Assembly: GCF_902506415.1 (NCBI RefSeq)
Contig: NZ_LR733275.1
Span: 2,147,795-2,211,794 of the forward strand
Reading direction: 5' to 3'
DNA length: 64,000 nt
From: Massilia sp. 9I
GTDB lineage: Bacteria > Pseudomonadota > Gammaproteobacteria > Burkholderiales > Burkholderiaceae_D
In this document: positions 34,847 to 43,458 of the stretch, piece by piece
Layout of the letters: every line of letters begins with the position of its first letter
How positions within the stretch are numbered: position 1 is the first letter of the stretch
Notes under the pieces: generated by a model
Databases searched by the model: none
What the model saw: only the letters and a program-made list of their open reading frames with translations
What the model was told of the DNA's origin: nothing
Made by a program: the position numbers and the translations under genes

Positions 34847-37045
34847 ATGACCGCACCTACCCCGATTCCTGACACCTGCGCGCCGGCCGGGTCCCTGCCG
34901 GATGCGCCCAAGCTTCCCGGTCATTACGAACTCCGTGGCCGCCTGGGCGAAGGCGGCTACGGCCAGGTCTTCGAAGCCTGGGACAGCAAGCTGCAGCGCC
35001 CGGTCGCCATCAAGTGCATCAAGCATGGCGCCGGCGCCGACCTGGTGCGCGAGGCGCGCGTCGGCGCCGCACTGCGCCACCCTGCCTTCGTCAAGGTGCA
35101 TGCGGTCGAGGAAGACGGCGCCACCCAGGCGATCGTGATGGAGCTGGTGCCCGGGCAAACCCTGAAGCAGGTGCTGGCCGCCGGCCCCGTCGCGCGCGCC
35201 GATGCCCTCGCCTGGACCCGCCAGATCGCCGAAGCGATGCAGGAAGCCCACGCCGCCGGCCTGGTGCACGGCGACCTCAAGCCCTCGAACCTGATGCTGG
35301 AACCCGGCGGCGCCATCCGCATCCTCGATTTCGGCCTGGCCCAGAACCTGGACGTGCTGGCCACCGCGCCCGTGTCGTCCAGCGCACTGCAGGGGACGAT
35401 TGCCTACATGGCGCCGGAGCGCATGCTGGGCGCCCAGCTGGCGCCCCAGGCAGACGTGTACGCCCTGGGCCTGATCCTGTACGAGATGGTCTGCGGCGCC
35501 CGGCCCTTCGCCACGCTCGACGGCCTGGCGCTGGCGGCGGCCCAGGTCCAGACCTCGTCCGATGGCTGGACCTATCCATTGGACGCCAGCCCGCAGCTGA
35601 TCGCCCTGATCCGCGCCATGACGGCGCGCCAGCCGGCCCAGCGCCTGGCCAGCATGGCCGAGGTGCTCGACGGGCTGGCGCAACTGGACACGGCGCCCAC
35701 CGTGCCGGCGCGCCCGGCCAGGGCGCCGCTGCCGAAACGCACCCGCTACCTCGCAGCCGGCGCGCTATCGGTGGCGCTGCTGGGCGCCGGCGCCTGGATC
35801 GCCGCCCCGCACCTGGCCGCACTCGGCACGACGCTCGCGCCCTTCTCCGAGTCGCTCGAACTGGAGCAAGGCCTGGAGGCGGTCAAGCTGTTCGACCGCC
35901 CGGGCAGCCTGGACAAGGCTGAAGCGCACTTCCGCCGCATCCTGGAACGCCAGCCGGACAGCGCCGCGGCGGCGGCCGGCATGTCGCTGATGTATGCGCT
36001 GCGCTACCAGACCGACAAGAGCGACGAGACCTGGCTGCAGCGCGCCGACGCCAGCGCCCAGCGCGCGGCTCAGCTCAACGACCAGCTGGCCCTGAGCCAC
36101 GTCGCACGCGCTTGGGTGCTCGACATGCAGGGCAAGCGCGAAGAGGCTTTGCACGCCCACGCCGAAGGGCTGCGCCTCGACCCGAACAACTACTTCGCCT
36201 GGTACGGCCAGGCCGCAGTCCTGCGCCGCATGCACCGCTACGACGAGGCGCGCACCAAGCTGGCCGAGGCGATGCAGCGCTTCCCGAAGGAGCGCATCTT
36301 CACGGACGAATTGGGCAGCGTGGAATACGAGCAGGCCAACTACCCGGCCGCCGAGCGCGCGTTCCGGCGCAGCATCGCGCTGCAGCCGGACGCGGTGATC
36401 GCCTACGGCAACCTGAATGCCGCGCTGCTGCGCCAGAACCGCGACGAGGAGGCCTTGCAGGTGCTGCAGCAGGGCCTGCAGATCCGGCCGAGCTCCAAGC
36501 TGTATACGAACCTGGGCAATGCCCTGTTCCTGCGGCAGGACTACGTCGGCGCCGCGGCGGCGTTTGAAAACGCGGTCTCGCCCACGCGCGGCGCGCCGAG
36601 CGAATACCAGCTGTGGGCCAACCTGGCCGATACCCTGAACTGGATTCCGGGCCGCGAAGCGCAGGCGCGCGCCGCTTACCAGAAGGCGCGCGAACTCCTA
36701 ACACCGCGGCTGGCCCGTGCGCCGAACGACGTGCTGCTGGTCTCACGCATGGGCCTGTACGCAGCGCGCCTGGGTGACCGGGCCGCCGCCGCCGATCTCT
36801 TGCCACGCGCGATCGCGCTGGCCCCCAACAGCGCCGACGTGCAGTTCCGCGCCGCCCTCGCCCATGAACTGCTGGGGCAGCGCGACGCCGCCGTCGTTGC
36901 CATCAATAACGCCAGACGCCTGGGCTACCCGGTCAAGTTCATCGATGCTGAACCCGACCTGGTCGCACTGCGGCGCGACGAGCGTTATGTCCGGGCCGAC
37001 CTGTCCGGACCACCCCGTGCTGGAGCAGCACGTCCAACGAAGTGA
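34847..37045 (+). CDS. Membrane Ser/Thr protein kinase with C-terminal TPR-like repeats
   Basis: A 732-residue protein. The kinase domain spans about residues 27-290: glycine loop GEGGYGQVFEA, lysine in VAIKCIK, catalytic loop HGDLKPSNLM, DFGL and MAPERM. The catalytic loop is HGD, not HRD, so it is a non-RD kinase. A single membrane helix (YLAAGALSVALLGAGAWIA) separates the kinase from a C-terminal half made of tetratricopeptide-like repeats (ADASAQRAAQLNDQLALSH and following), expected to be periplasmic. The small gene 13 bases downstream is probably co-transcribed. It may phosphorylate the convergent FHA-like regulator, which is inference. Confidence 0.88.
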   Translation: MTAPTPIPDTCAPAGSLPDAPKLPGHYELRGRLGEGGYGQVFEAWDSKLQRPVAIKCIKHGAGADLVREARVGAALRHPAFVKVHAVEEDGATQAIVMELVPGQTLKQVLAAGPVARADALAWTRQIAEAMQEAHAAGLVHGDLKPSNLMLEPGGAIRILDFGLAQNLDVLATAPVSSSALQGTIAYMAPERMLGAQLAPQADVYALGLILYEMVCGARPFATLDGLALAAAQVQTSSDGWTYPLDASPQLIALIRAMTARQPAQRLASMAEVLDGLAQLDTAPTVPARPARAPLPKRTRYLAAGALSVALLGAGAWIAAPHLAALGTTLAPFSESLELEQGLEAVKLFDRPGSLDKAEAHFRRILERQPDSAAAAAGMSLMYALRYQTDKSDETWLQRADASAQRAAQLNDQLALSHVARAWVLDMQGKREEALHAHAEGLRLDPNNYFAWYGQAAVLRRMHRYDEARTKLAEAMQRFPKERIFTDELGSVEYEQANYPAAERAFRRSIALQPDAVIAYGNLNAALLRQNRDEEALQVLQQGLQIRPSSKLYTNLGNALFLRQDYVGAAAAFENAVSPTRGAPSEYQLWANLADTLNWIPGREAQARAAYQKARELLTPRLARAPNDVLLVSRMGLYAARLGDRAAAADLLPRAIALAPNSADVQFRAALAHELLGQRDAAVVAINNARRLGYPVKFIDAEPDLVALRRDERYVRADLSGPPRAGAARPTK

Positions 37046-37058
37046 ACTGAAAGAGACC

Positions 37059-37427
37059 ATGGCAACCCAATACGACGTCACCATCCAATTCAACCCGGGC
37101 AACCCAATGGCCACCTGGAGCATCGACGGCAAGATCGAAGCCCTGATCGCCGCGCAAAAAGGCGACACGCTGGCCTTCAACTTCGAAATGCCCGACAGTC
37201 CGGCCATGGAATTGGCGAGCGCCATGTTGTTCGCCGGCCCGCGCCAGCCATCGACCCAAATCTCACCCTTCAACAAGACCCAGATCCCGATCGTGCAGGG
37301 TTCGAAAGTGAGGGTGGAGCACGACGGCCTGTGGGGCTTCTCGATCGCCTTCACCGCCGTGACAAAGGACGGCATCAGCAGCTTCTACTTCCTGCCCGAC
37401 CCGGAACTGGAAGTCGGCTCCACCTGA
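37059..37427 (+). CDS. Hypothetical protein (122 residues) downstream of the kinase
   Basis: Not recognised. It has an acidic, beta-rich sequence starting MATQYDVTIQFNPGNPMATW and no signal peptide. Regular alternation of hydrophobic residues (VEHDGLWGFSIAFTAV) suggests a small beta sandwich. GAAAGAGA lies seven bases before the ATG, and only 13 bases separate it from the kinase stop, so it is likely in the kinase operon. Its stop is two bases from the end of the convergent regulator gene. Confidence 0.7.
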   Translation: MATQYDVTIQFNPGNPMATWSIDGKIEALIAAQKGDTLAFNFEMPDSPAMELASAMLFAGPRQPSTQISPFNKTQIPIVQGSKVRVEHDGLWGFSIAFTAVTKDGISSFYFLPDPELEVGST

Positions 37428-37429
37428 CG

Positions 37430-38923
37430 TCAATGCGGCCGCAGTAAGCGCCAGCGGCGCCGCAAGGCTTCCGCGGGCGTCTTGAGCAGCGCCGCGCACC
37501 GTTCGACGTCGCCCGCGCAGTCATCCATCGCGCGGGCGATGTCGGCGTCGGGAATGGTTTCGGGCCGCCGGATGTCCGGATGGTCTTCCAGCAGTTTGTA
37601 CAGGCTCGGACGCGAGATGCCCAGCGCCTGCGCCGCGGCCTGGATGTTCCAGTCGTTGGCCGCCATCGCTTCCAGTACGTCGTGGTCCGACAGGGCCGAG
37701 GGCCGGCGCCTTGCCGTTCCAGTCTCTTCTTTCGGCGCCGGCGCCTGCTCCTGCTCCACCTGCGGCCGGGGGCTGCGCACCAGCTGGCCCAGGGCGGGCG
37801 CCATTCCTTCGCGCAGCATCAGGGCGGCACGCTGCAGCACGTGCGACAGCTGGCGCACATTGCCCGGCCAATCGTAGGCTGCCAGTTCCGCCACCAGCGC
37901 CGCCGGCAGCTCCACACCGGGGGCCTGCTGCTCCAGCATGTCGACGATCAGCACCCCGATATCCTCGCGCCGCGCGCGCAGCGGCGGCATGCGGATCACG
38001 AAGCCCGCCAGGCGGTGCAGCAAGGCCTGGTTGAAGGCCGCGGTATCCAGGTCCTGGTCGGAAGCGGCGATCAGGCGCGCCGACGAATGCCGGTCCTGCG
38101 CGGCACCCAGCGGGCGGTAATCGCCGCCCTCGAGCACACGCAGCAGCATTGGCTGCATGGCCGCCGGCGTATTGCCGATCTCGTCGAGAAAGAGCGTGGC
38201 GCCGTCGGCCTGCGCGAACAGGCCGTCGCGCGAGGCCTGGGCGCCGATATGGGCGCCTTCGGCCACGCCGAACAGGCTGGTCGCCGCCAGTGGTTCGCCC
38301 AGCGCCGCCATGTTCACCGCCACCAGCGGGGCGCCGGCACGATCGCTCAGCGCATGGATGGCGCGCGCGGCGATCTCCTTGCCGGTCCCGGTTTCGCCCA
38401 GCAGCAGTACCGGCAGGCTGGTGCGCGCCACCATGTGAATCTGTTCGCGCACACCGATGCTGGCGCTGCCGACACCCTGCAGGCCCGGTACGGCATTGTG
38501 CACCGGCAGGCGGTTCATCCAGTGCAGGCACAGCACCACGGCGCGGCCCAGGCTCAGGATCTGGCCTGCGGCGATCTGCGCGGCGCTTAAGCGCAGCGTC
38601 TGCGTCGCCACCTGGCCGTTCATTTCGACAATCATCGAAGTGTCGGGCAGGCTCACGGTGACGCCATCGTCGGCATCGCGCACCAGGCGCAGCGGCTGGC
38701 GCGAGATGCCGCCGTGGCCCAGCGGCAGGCCCTGGCCGCCGGGGCGCATGAACAGCGGAGAATAGCGGTTCAGCTCGACGATATCGCCGCTGGTACCGCC
38801 AATGAACTGCTCGCCGACGCGGGCACGCTCAGGGTGCCAGACGATGGTGATGGCGAGCAGCGGCGCCTGGGACTGGCCCAGGTCGCTGAGTGGCGAGGTC
38901 AGCGTGAAATCGGAGTTGGTCAT
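37430..38923 (-). CDS. AAA+ sigma-54-type regulator with FHA-like N-terminus and degenerate GAFTGA
   Basis: A 497-residue protein. The first 140 residues resemble a forkhead-associated domain (GEQFIGG, HGGISRQPLRLV), which binds phosphothreonine. The AAA+ domain has Walker A GETGTGKE (176-183) and Walker B ATLFLDEIG. The sigma-54 contact loop reads GAHIGA (223-228) instead of GAFTGA. Because Phe and Thr of that loop are needed to engage sigma-54, this protein probably does not open sigma-54 promoters. A Fis-type helix-turn-helix (NIQAAAQALGISRPSLYKLL) follows, then about 45 extra residues that look like a second such element. It is convergent with the kinase unit. Confidence 0.82.
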   Translation of the reverse strand: MTNSDFTLTSPLSDLGQSQAPLLAITIVWHPERARVGEQFIGGTSGDIVELNRYSPLFMRPGGQGLPLGHGGISRQPLRLVRDADDGVTVSLPDTSMIVEMNGQVATQTLRLSAAQIAAGQILSLGRAVVLCLHWMNRLPVHNAVPGLQGVGSASIGVREQIHMVARTSLPVLLLGETGTGKEIAARAIHALSDRAGAPLVAVNMAALGEPLAATSLFGVAEGAHIGAQASRDGLFAQADGATLFLDEIGNTPAAMQPMLLRVLEGGDYRPLGAAQDRHSSARLIAASDQDLDTAAFNQALLHRLAGFVIRMPPLRARREDIGVLIVDMLEQQAPGVELPAALVAELAAYDWPGNVRQLSHVLQRAALMLREGMAPALGQLVRSPRPQVEQEQAPAPKEETGTARRRPSALSDHDVLEAMAANDWNIQAAAQALGISRPSLYKLLEDHPDIRRPETIPDADIARAMDDCAGDVERCAALLKTPAEALRRRWRLLRPH

Positions 38924-39010
38924 GGGCCCTGACAATAAACACGGAAACACAAGCTGTGTCGATTGTCATTTTAACCTGCCCACGGCCTCGGCAGGAGAGT
39001 CGCGGGCGGC

Positions 39011-39796
39011 TCAGCCGGCGCCGGCGTTGGACGCCTGCTTGCCCTGCCCCTTGCCCGCCGACGGCGACGGTGCGCGCAGGCGGAAGCGTGGCGGGGACAC
39101 TTCCCGCATCGGCATGCTGCCCTTCGGCGGGAACACGTGGGCGCGCCGGCGGTCGGCGATGTTGACCCCGGCAAAGCGGTCGGCCTGGCTGTCGCCGCTG
39201 GGCCCGGCCTGCTTATCTCCAGCGCCGGTCTGGCCCTCTTTCCACTGGCTGCCGGTGGAATCGAAGCGCACCATGAAATGGCGCTGGCGCGAGTCGACCA
39301 CATCGAGCAGGCCAGGCGTGACCTCGACCTGGATCACCATGGCCGGCGTCGGCGTCAGCACGCGTTCGCCGAGGATGCGCGCCAGGCTGGCGTGATCGCG
39401 CGCCAGAAACGCGGAGGCTTCCACGAAGGGCGTGGCATGTACGATCCGGCGGCCCTCGTCATCCGTCACGGAATCGGCGGTGTCGAGGAACAGCAGTTCA
39501 CCGTGCGGCCATGCGGGCGCGGTGTAGTCGAAGAAATGCGGGTCGGTGAAAAACACCTGGAAGGCCATGGCCAGCGAGCCGCCGGCATGGGCAATGTGCA
39601 GGCGCAGGCGGGCGACGGCGCTCTCGTCGCCAAACGCGGCGATGCCGTCTTCCTGGGTGCGCAGCACCAGGCCGGCCCGGCGCAGCATGTCGAAGCAGGC
39701 CGGTACCGGAACAATGCGCAAATCGCGGAGGATGCCGTCGGCAAAAAATGCGTGTCCAAACGAGACACGGAAGAGCATTTGCTGCGACGCCGGCAT
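39011..39796 (-). CDS. Hypothetical protein (261 residues)
   Basis: Not recognised. It starts MPASQQMLFRVSFGHAFFAD and contains many beta-strand-like segments in the first 190 residues (SLAMAFQVFFTDPHFFDY; MVIQVEVTPGLLDVV). The last 80 residues are charged, Gly/Ser-rich and probably disordered (SPPRFRLRAPSPSAGKG). AAGGGA before the ATG at 39796 supports this start over two in-frame alternatives upstream. There is no signal peptide. It may belong functionally with the FHA-like regulator immediately downstream, but nothing in the sequence proves it. Confidence 0.65.
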   Translation of the reverse strand: MPASQQMLFRVSFGHAFFADGILRDLRIVPVPACFDMLRRAGLVLRTQEDGIAAFGDESAVARLRLHIAHAGGSLAMAFQVFFTDPHFFDYTAPAWPHGELLFLDTADSVTDDEGRRIVHATPFVEASAFLARDHASLARILGERVLTPTPAMVIQVEVTPGLLDVVDSRQRHFMVRFDSTGSQWKEGQTGAGDKQAGPSGDSQADRFAGVNIADRRRAHVFPPKGSMPMREVSPPRFRLRAPSPSAGKGQGKQASNAGAG

Positions 39797-39839
39797 TTCA
39801 ATTCCCTTTCGCATAATTGGCCCCAATGATTTGGCTTTA

Positions 39840-40148
39840 AAAACCGGATCCGAAGACGGCTTATTATTATCCTGGGCGATTGCGGCAATGCTGGGTGACC
39901 AAATACACATCCACTCGCGCAGCGTTGAATGTCCGCGCCTGACAGCAGGGCCGCATCTCTGTTTTTCGTATGTTTATCAGATGCTTGAGAAACATGATAT
40001 GGAATTTATATTCAGCCCGTCAATATATTATTAAAGGTATTTTTTTACATGTAAAATGACGTGTAAATTACGCCGTTTTACACAACTGGAATATTAATCA
40101 TCGGGGTCGACATAATATTATTAATCGACATCGATTAATAATGTCTAA
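39840..40148. other. AT-rich stretch with an 11-bp inverted repeat, no gene
   Basis: From about 39840 to 40148 the sequence is markedly AT-rich compared with everything around it and has no convincing gene. A perfect dyad ATTATTAATCG-acat-CGATTAATAAT lies at 40117-40142, and a looser repeat ACATGTAAAATGACGTGTAA is near 40047. The dyad ends seven bases from the stop of a decayed stress-protein gene. It could be a hairpin, a nucleoid-protein site or the scar of a lost element. Confidence 0.5.
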
Positions 40149-40400
40149 TTAGAGGAAATCAGGCAGGTGATAAATCGCCGGCCCGCCGCGTTCAGTGCGC
40201 AGCGTCGCGTCGCGCAGCACCTTGCGCGTCACGCCGCCGAGGAATAGTTTGCGGAACTGCGAGCGGCCGTAGCAGCCATTGAACCAGCAGGTCGCAGGCT
40301 CCCTGCGCGGCGAGCGCGAGCGCCAGCGCCTGCGTCACGGTGTGGTGCAGCGGTGAGGAATGACTGGCGCCCAGCTTGCCGGGCGCAGCAGAGTAGCGAT
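40149..40400 (-). pseudogene. Universal stress protein (UspA family) remnant
   Basis: The C-terminal half of a UspA-family protein can be read on the minus strand only by changing frame once. The first part reads SSPLHHTVTQALALALAAQGACDLLV; in outline it is the helix before the family motif. After removing one base near 40284 the frame continues NGCYGRSQFRKLFLGGVTRK, which is the nucleotide-binding C-terminal motif of the family, and ends DATLRTERGG...YHLPDF at a TAA at 40149. The N-terminal part is missing. So this is a frameshifted and truncated pseudogene. Confidence 0.75.
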
Positions 40401-40408
40401 GGGGGAAC

Positions 40409-40834
40409 TTAGTTGAAGCGCCCGGTCGTCCCGCCGAGGCTGTACCGGCCGGCGCCCAGCAGGGCAATCGCCAGCGCCGTGCCGAAGAACATGGCCTGCA
40501 GCTCGAGGGCCCAGCCTCCGGTCTGGTTCATGGTGAAGAACTGGGCCGTATGCGCGAGCAGCACCGCCACCACCATGTTGATCGCGACTACCAGCGCGGC
40601 GGCGCGGGTAAACTGGCCGACCAGCATCAGCAGCGGCGCCACCACCTCGCCGATGTACACGCCGTAGCCGAACACGGCAGGCAGGCCGGCGCCCGCCAGC
40701 ATGCCCTGGATCGGCCCGATGCCGCCCATCAGCTTCGAGATGCCGTGAAACAGCAGGATGATCGCGAGCAGCGCGCGCAGCAGCAGCTTGCCCGCGTCAT
40801 CGTGGCCCTGGTAAGTCCCGTTCGTGGTCTGCAT
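40409..40834 (-). CDS. DoxX family membrane protein
   Basis: A 141-residue, four-helix inner-membrane protein of the DoxX family: LLLRALLAIILLFHGISKL at the first helix, GEVVAPLLMLVGQFTRAAAL in the middle and ALAIALLGAGRYSL at the end. DoxX proteins are linked to redox balance and thiosulfate:quinone oxidation in some archaea, but most bacterial copies are uncharacterised. It stands alone between the stress-protein remnant and the hexosaminidase gene. Confidence 0.88.
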   Translation of the reverse strand: MQTTNGTYQGHDDAGKLLLRALLAIILLFHGISKLMGGIGPIQGMLAGAGLPAVFGYGVYIGEVVAPLLMLVGQFTRAAALVVAINMVVAVLLAHTAQFFTMNQTGGWALELQAMFFGTALAIALLGAGRYSLGGTTGRFN

Positions 40835-40909
40835 GATGGCTCCTTATTGTCGACTTGTATCGGCATGATCCCGGTTTGCGCGCGGCCCGGGCGCACCATT
40901 GCGCAGGAT

Positions 40910-43435
40910 TCAGGGCGCCACGATGCTGGCCACTGGCCCGCGCCTACCCTTGCGGTCGAAGGCCGCAACACGGATCGTACCGCGTTCGAGGATCGGACCG
41001 TCCACCGGGCGGCTCGTCGCGAGCGGTTCACTGCCATCGCTGGTATAGCGCAGCTGCATCCCCGGCAGCACGTGGTTGGCCAGTACCCGCCCGTTCTCGA
41101 ACACCAGGCCGGGCGGCGCGATGCGGTAGGCCAGGTTCGACCCGTCCAGATCGAGGCGCGGCAGCACGCGCTGGCCGAGGGCGTTGACGAAGCCGGTCCA
41201 TGCGCTGCGGTGCAGGACGCCCGCCTTGACCGGATCAGGCGTGGTGGCCCATGCCGGGTCGGCGGCCCAGGCCCGTTCGGCCAGCGCCGCCATGCGCGGC
41301 ATCACCAGGTAGTCGATGCGTGCCGGATCGCGCACGGTTTCCGCAAACAGGTTGGCCTGGATGCCGCGCACGCGGCGCTTGCCGTAGTCGGTCAGGCGGT
41401 CCTTGCCCAGACGCGCGGCCTCCGGCGCATCCTTCATGATGTCGAAGGGGACGAAGTCGTACACGGTGTCGAGGTCGACGTAGGCGCCCCAGTTCACGCC
41501 ATGCTCCTCCGGATTGGCATTGTGCGCCATGTCGAAGTACATCCGCGTCACCGGCGTGAGTACGATATCGTAGCCGGCGTTGGCCAGGCGGTAGGCCAGG
41601 TCCTCTGCTCCGACCGTGTTGTTCCACACATAGGCGGTGAAGCTGCTCCGGGTGAAGTGCGGATTCGGAATCAGCTTGCGCACGCCGTCCAGCTGCGTCT
41701 TGCGCGCAGCCAGCTCCTCCCAGCCCGAGGTGAGCGCGCCGTGCTTGCGCACGATGGCGTCGACGCGCTCATAAAAGTAGTCCCACAGGTCGGCGCTGGA
41801 TGCGAGCCCGTGCCTGCGCGTCATGGCGGCGCTCAGGGGCGACTTCTCCCAGGCGCCGTTGGCCAGCTCGTCGCCGCCCATGTGGATCGTCTTCAAGGGT
41901 GTCCCGGCCTCGCGGTGCAGCGCCGCGATCTCCCGCACCACGTGCTCGATGAAGGTGTAGCTCGACTCCAACCCGGGGTTGATGACGTTGTCCTTGAAGT
42001 ACTGGGCCGACAGGTACTCGGAGCGGTCGTCCGGGTCGTTCAGCAGATAGCGTGCGGCGTCCCCGTTCCCTTGCGCCTTCAAGCGCTGGTAGCGCGCCCC
42101 CATCGCCTGTACGGCGGCGCGCGCATGCCCGGGCATCTCGATCTCCGGGATCACCTCGATGTGGCGCGCCTGGGCGTAGCGCAGGATGGCGATGTAGTCG
42201 GCGCGCGTGTAATGGCCGCTGCCGCCGGAGTCGCGCGGATCGGGGCCGGAGCCGAACGCCGGCTGCAGGCGCAGGCCCGGCGTGGCGCTGTGGCCGCGCA
42301 CCGCACCGACCGTGGTGAGCTCCGGCAGGCCGGCGATCTCGATGCGCCAGCCCTCGTCATCCGTCAGGTGAAAGTGGAACTTGTTCAGCTTGAAGCGCGC
42401 CATCAGGTCGAGCCACTTGAATACCGTTTCCTTGCCGTGGAAGTTGCGCGCCACGTCCAGCATGAGGCCGCGGTAGCCGAAGCGTGGCGCGTCCACGATC
42501 GTCAGCTCGGGCAGGTCCAGGGTGGCGCTGCCCGGCAGCGGCATCAGCTCGCGCAGGCTTTGCAGGCCGTAGGCGACGCCGGCTGCACTGTTGCCGACGA
42601 TGTCGATGCCGCCCGCGGCGCCGATCGCCAGGCGGTAGGCTTCGGGCGACTCCTGGCCGTCGACCTTGCCGACGCTCAGGCGCAGCGCCGGGCCGCCGCT
42701 CGCCGGCAAGCCGGCCGGGAACAGCGAGCGCGCCAGCGCCGCTTCGTTCGCCAGCGCGGCGGATGCCGAGATGCGGGGCTGTCCCGCCACCGCCAGCCGT
42801 CCTGCGCCGGGCTCGAGGCGCAGCGGCGTCGGCAGGACGGGCGGCACCCGCGCCGGCGGCAGCAACTCGGCGCGCGCGTTGCGCCAGTAGGTGTCTTCAG
42901 GGGTCACCGCCGAGTGTGGACTGCCGATCTTGCCGCGCTGGGCTGGCTCCGTGAGCGGCGTCACGCTGTACTGCAAGGCCACTGCCGCATCCGGCGCCGC
43001 GTCGTACACCAGGTAGGGCGCGCTGGGCGACTTCGATGGCATGAACACCGAATCGGTGTGGCGGTAAGCGAATTCCAGCGTCTGGCTAGGGGCCAGTCCC
43101 TTGAACTCCGGCCCCGGGCGCAGCCGGTTATAGCCGCCGGCGATCTGCTCCAGCACCAGTCCGGCCGACTGCGCTCCGGACGGCATCCGGTCGACGCTGG
43201 TGAAGTACAGCGACCAGCCGGATGCCGGCAGCGGCCGGGTGTCGAGGTTGGTCAGGATGAAGCGCGCCGGCGAGCCGCCCTGCGCCAGCTGCAGGTCCGC
43301 GGGTTTGCGCTGCAGCTCCCAACGCAGTTGCAGGCGCGCGCCATGCGCGACCTCGCTGGCCCGGGTGATCGATTCTGCGGCCTGCGCGGCCGGCGTCACC
43401 AGCAGCAGCGCCGCCAGCAGGGTCGAAGTCAACAT
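40910..43435 (-). CDS. Exported beta-N-acetylhexosaminidase, glycoside hydrolase family 20
   Basis: An 841-residue enzyme with a signal peptide (MLTSTLLAALLLVTPAAQA). A carbohydrate-binding N-terminal domain of about 180 residues comes first. The GH20b domain and the catalytic barrel follow. The family catalytic pair is in IHMGGDELANGAW, and the entrance motif FHFHLTDDEGWRIEI is in place before it. A C-terminal domain resembles the CHB_HEX_C type (YTSDGSEP). It removes N-acetylglucosamine from chitin oligomers or glycans in the periplasm or at the surface. It lies 23 bases after the sugar porter gene, so the two form an operon for uptake and use of the released sugar. Confidence 0.93.
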   Translation of the reverse strand: MLTSTLLAALLLVTPAAQAAESITRASEVAHGARLQLRWELQRKPADLQLAQGGSPARFILTNLDTRPLPASGWSLYFTSVDRMPSGAQSAGLVLEQIAGGYNRLRPGPEFKGLAPSQTLEFAYRHTDSVFMPSKSPSAPYLVYDAAPDAAVALQYSVTPLTEPAQRGKIGSPHSAVTPEDTYWRNARAELLPPARVPPVLPTPLRLEPGAGRLAVAGQPRISASAALANEAALARSLFPAGLPASGGPALRLSVGKVDGQESPEAYRLAIGAAGGIDIVGNSAAGVAYGLQSLRELMPLPGSATLDLPELTIVDAPRFGYRGLMLDVARNFHGKETVFKWLDLMARFKLNKFHFHLTDDEGWRIEIAGLPELTTVGAVRGHSATPGLRLQPAFGSGPDPRDSGGSGHYTRADYIAILRYAQARHIEVIPEIEMPGHARAAVQAMGARYQRLKAQGNGDAARYLLNDPDDRSEYLSAQYFKDNVINPGLESSYTFIEHVVREIAALHREAGTPLKTIHMGGDELANGAWEKSPLSAAMTRRHGLASSADLWDYFYERVDAIVRKHGALTSGWEELAARKTQLDGVRKLIPNPHFTRSSFTAYVWNNTVGAEDLAYRLANAGYDIVLTPVTRMYFDMAHNANPEEHGVNWGAYVDLDTVYDFVPFDIMKDAPEAARLGKDRLTDYGKRRVRGIQANLFAETVRDPARIDYLVMPRMAALAERAWAADPAWATTPDPVKAGVLHRSAWTGFVNALGQRVLPRLDLDGSNLAYRIAPPGLVFENGRVLANHVLPGMQLRYTSDGSEPLATSRPVDGPILERGTIRVAAFDRKGRRGPVASIVAP

Positions 43436-43458
43436 CTTCTTGTCCAACTCTCTCTCCT

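Noticed and set aside
34847..39796. Type VI secretion or contractile injection cluster
   Set aside because: Kinase and FHA-like proteins occur in such clusters, but no sheath, tube, baseplate or ClpV gene is present.
40192..40467. 91-codon minus frame as a gene
   Set aside because: Only part of it matches the UspA family; the rest continues in another frame, so it is a pseudogene.
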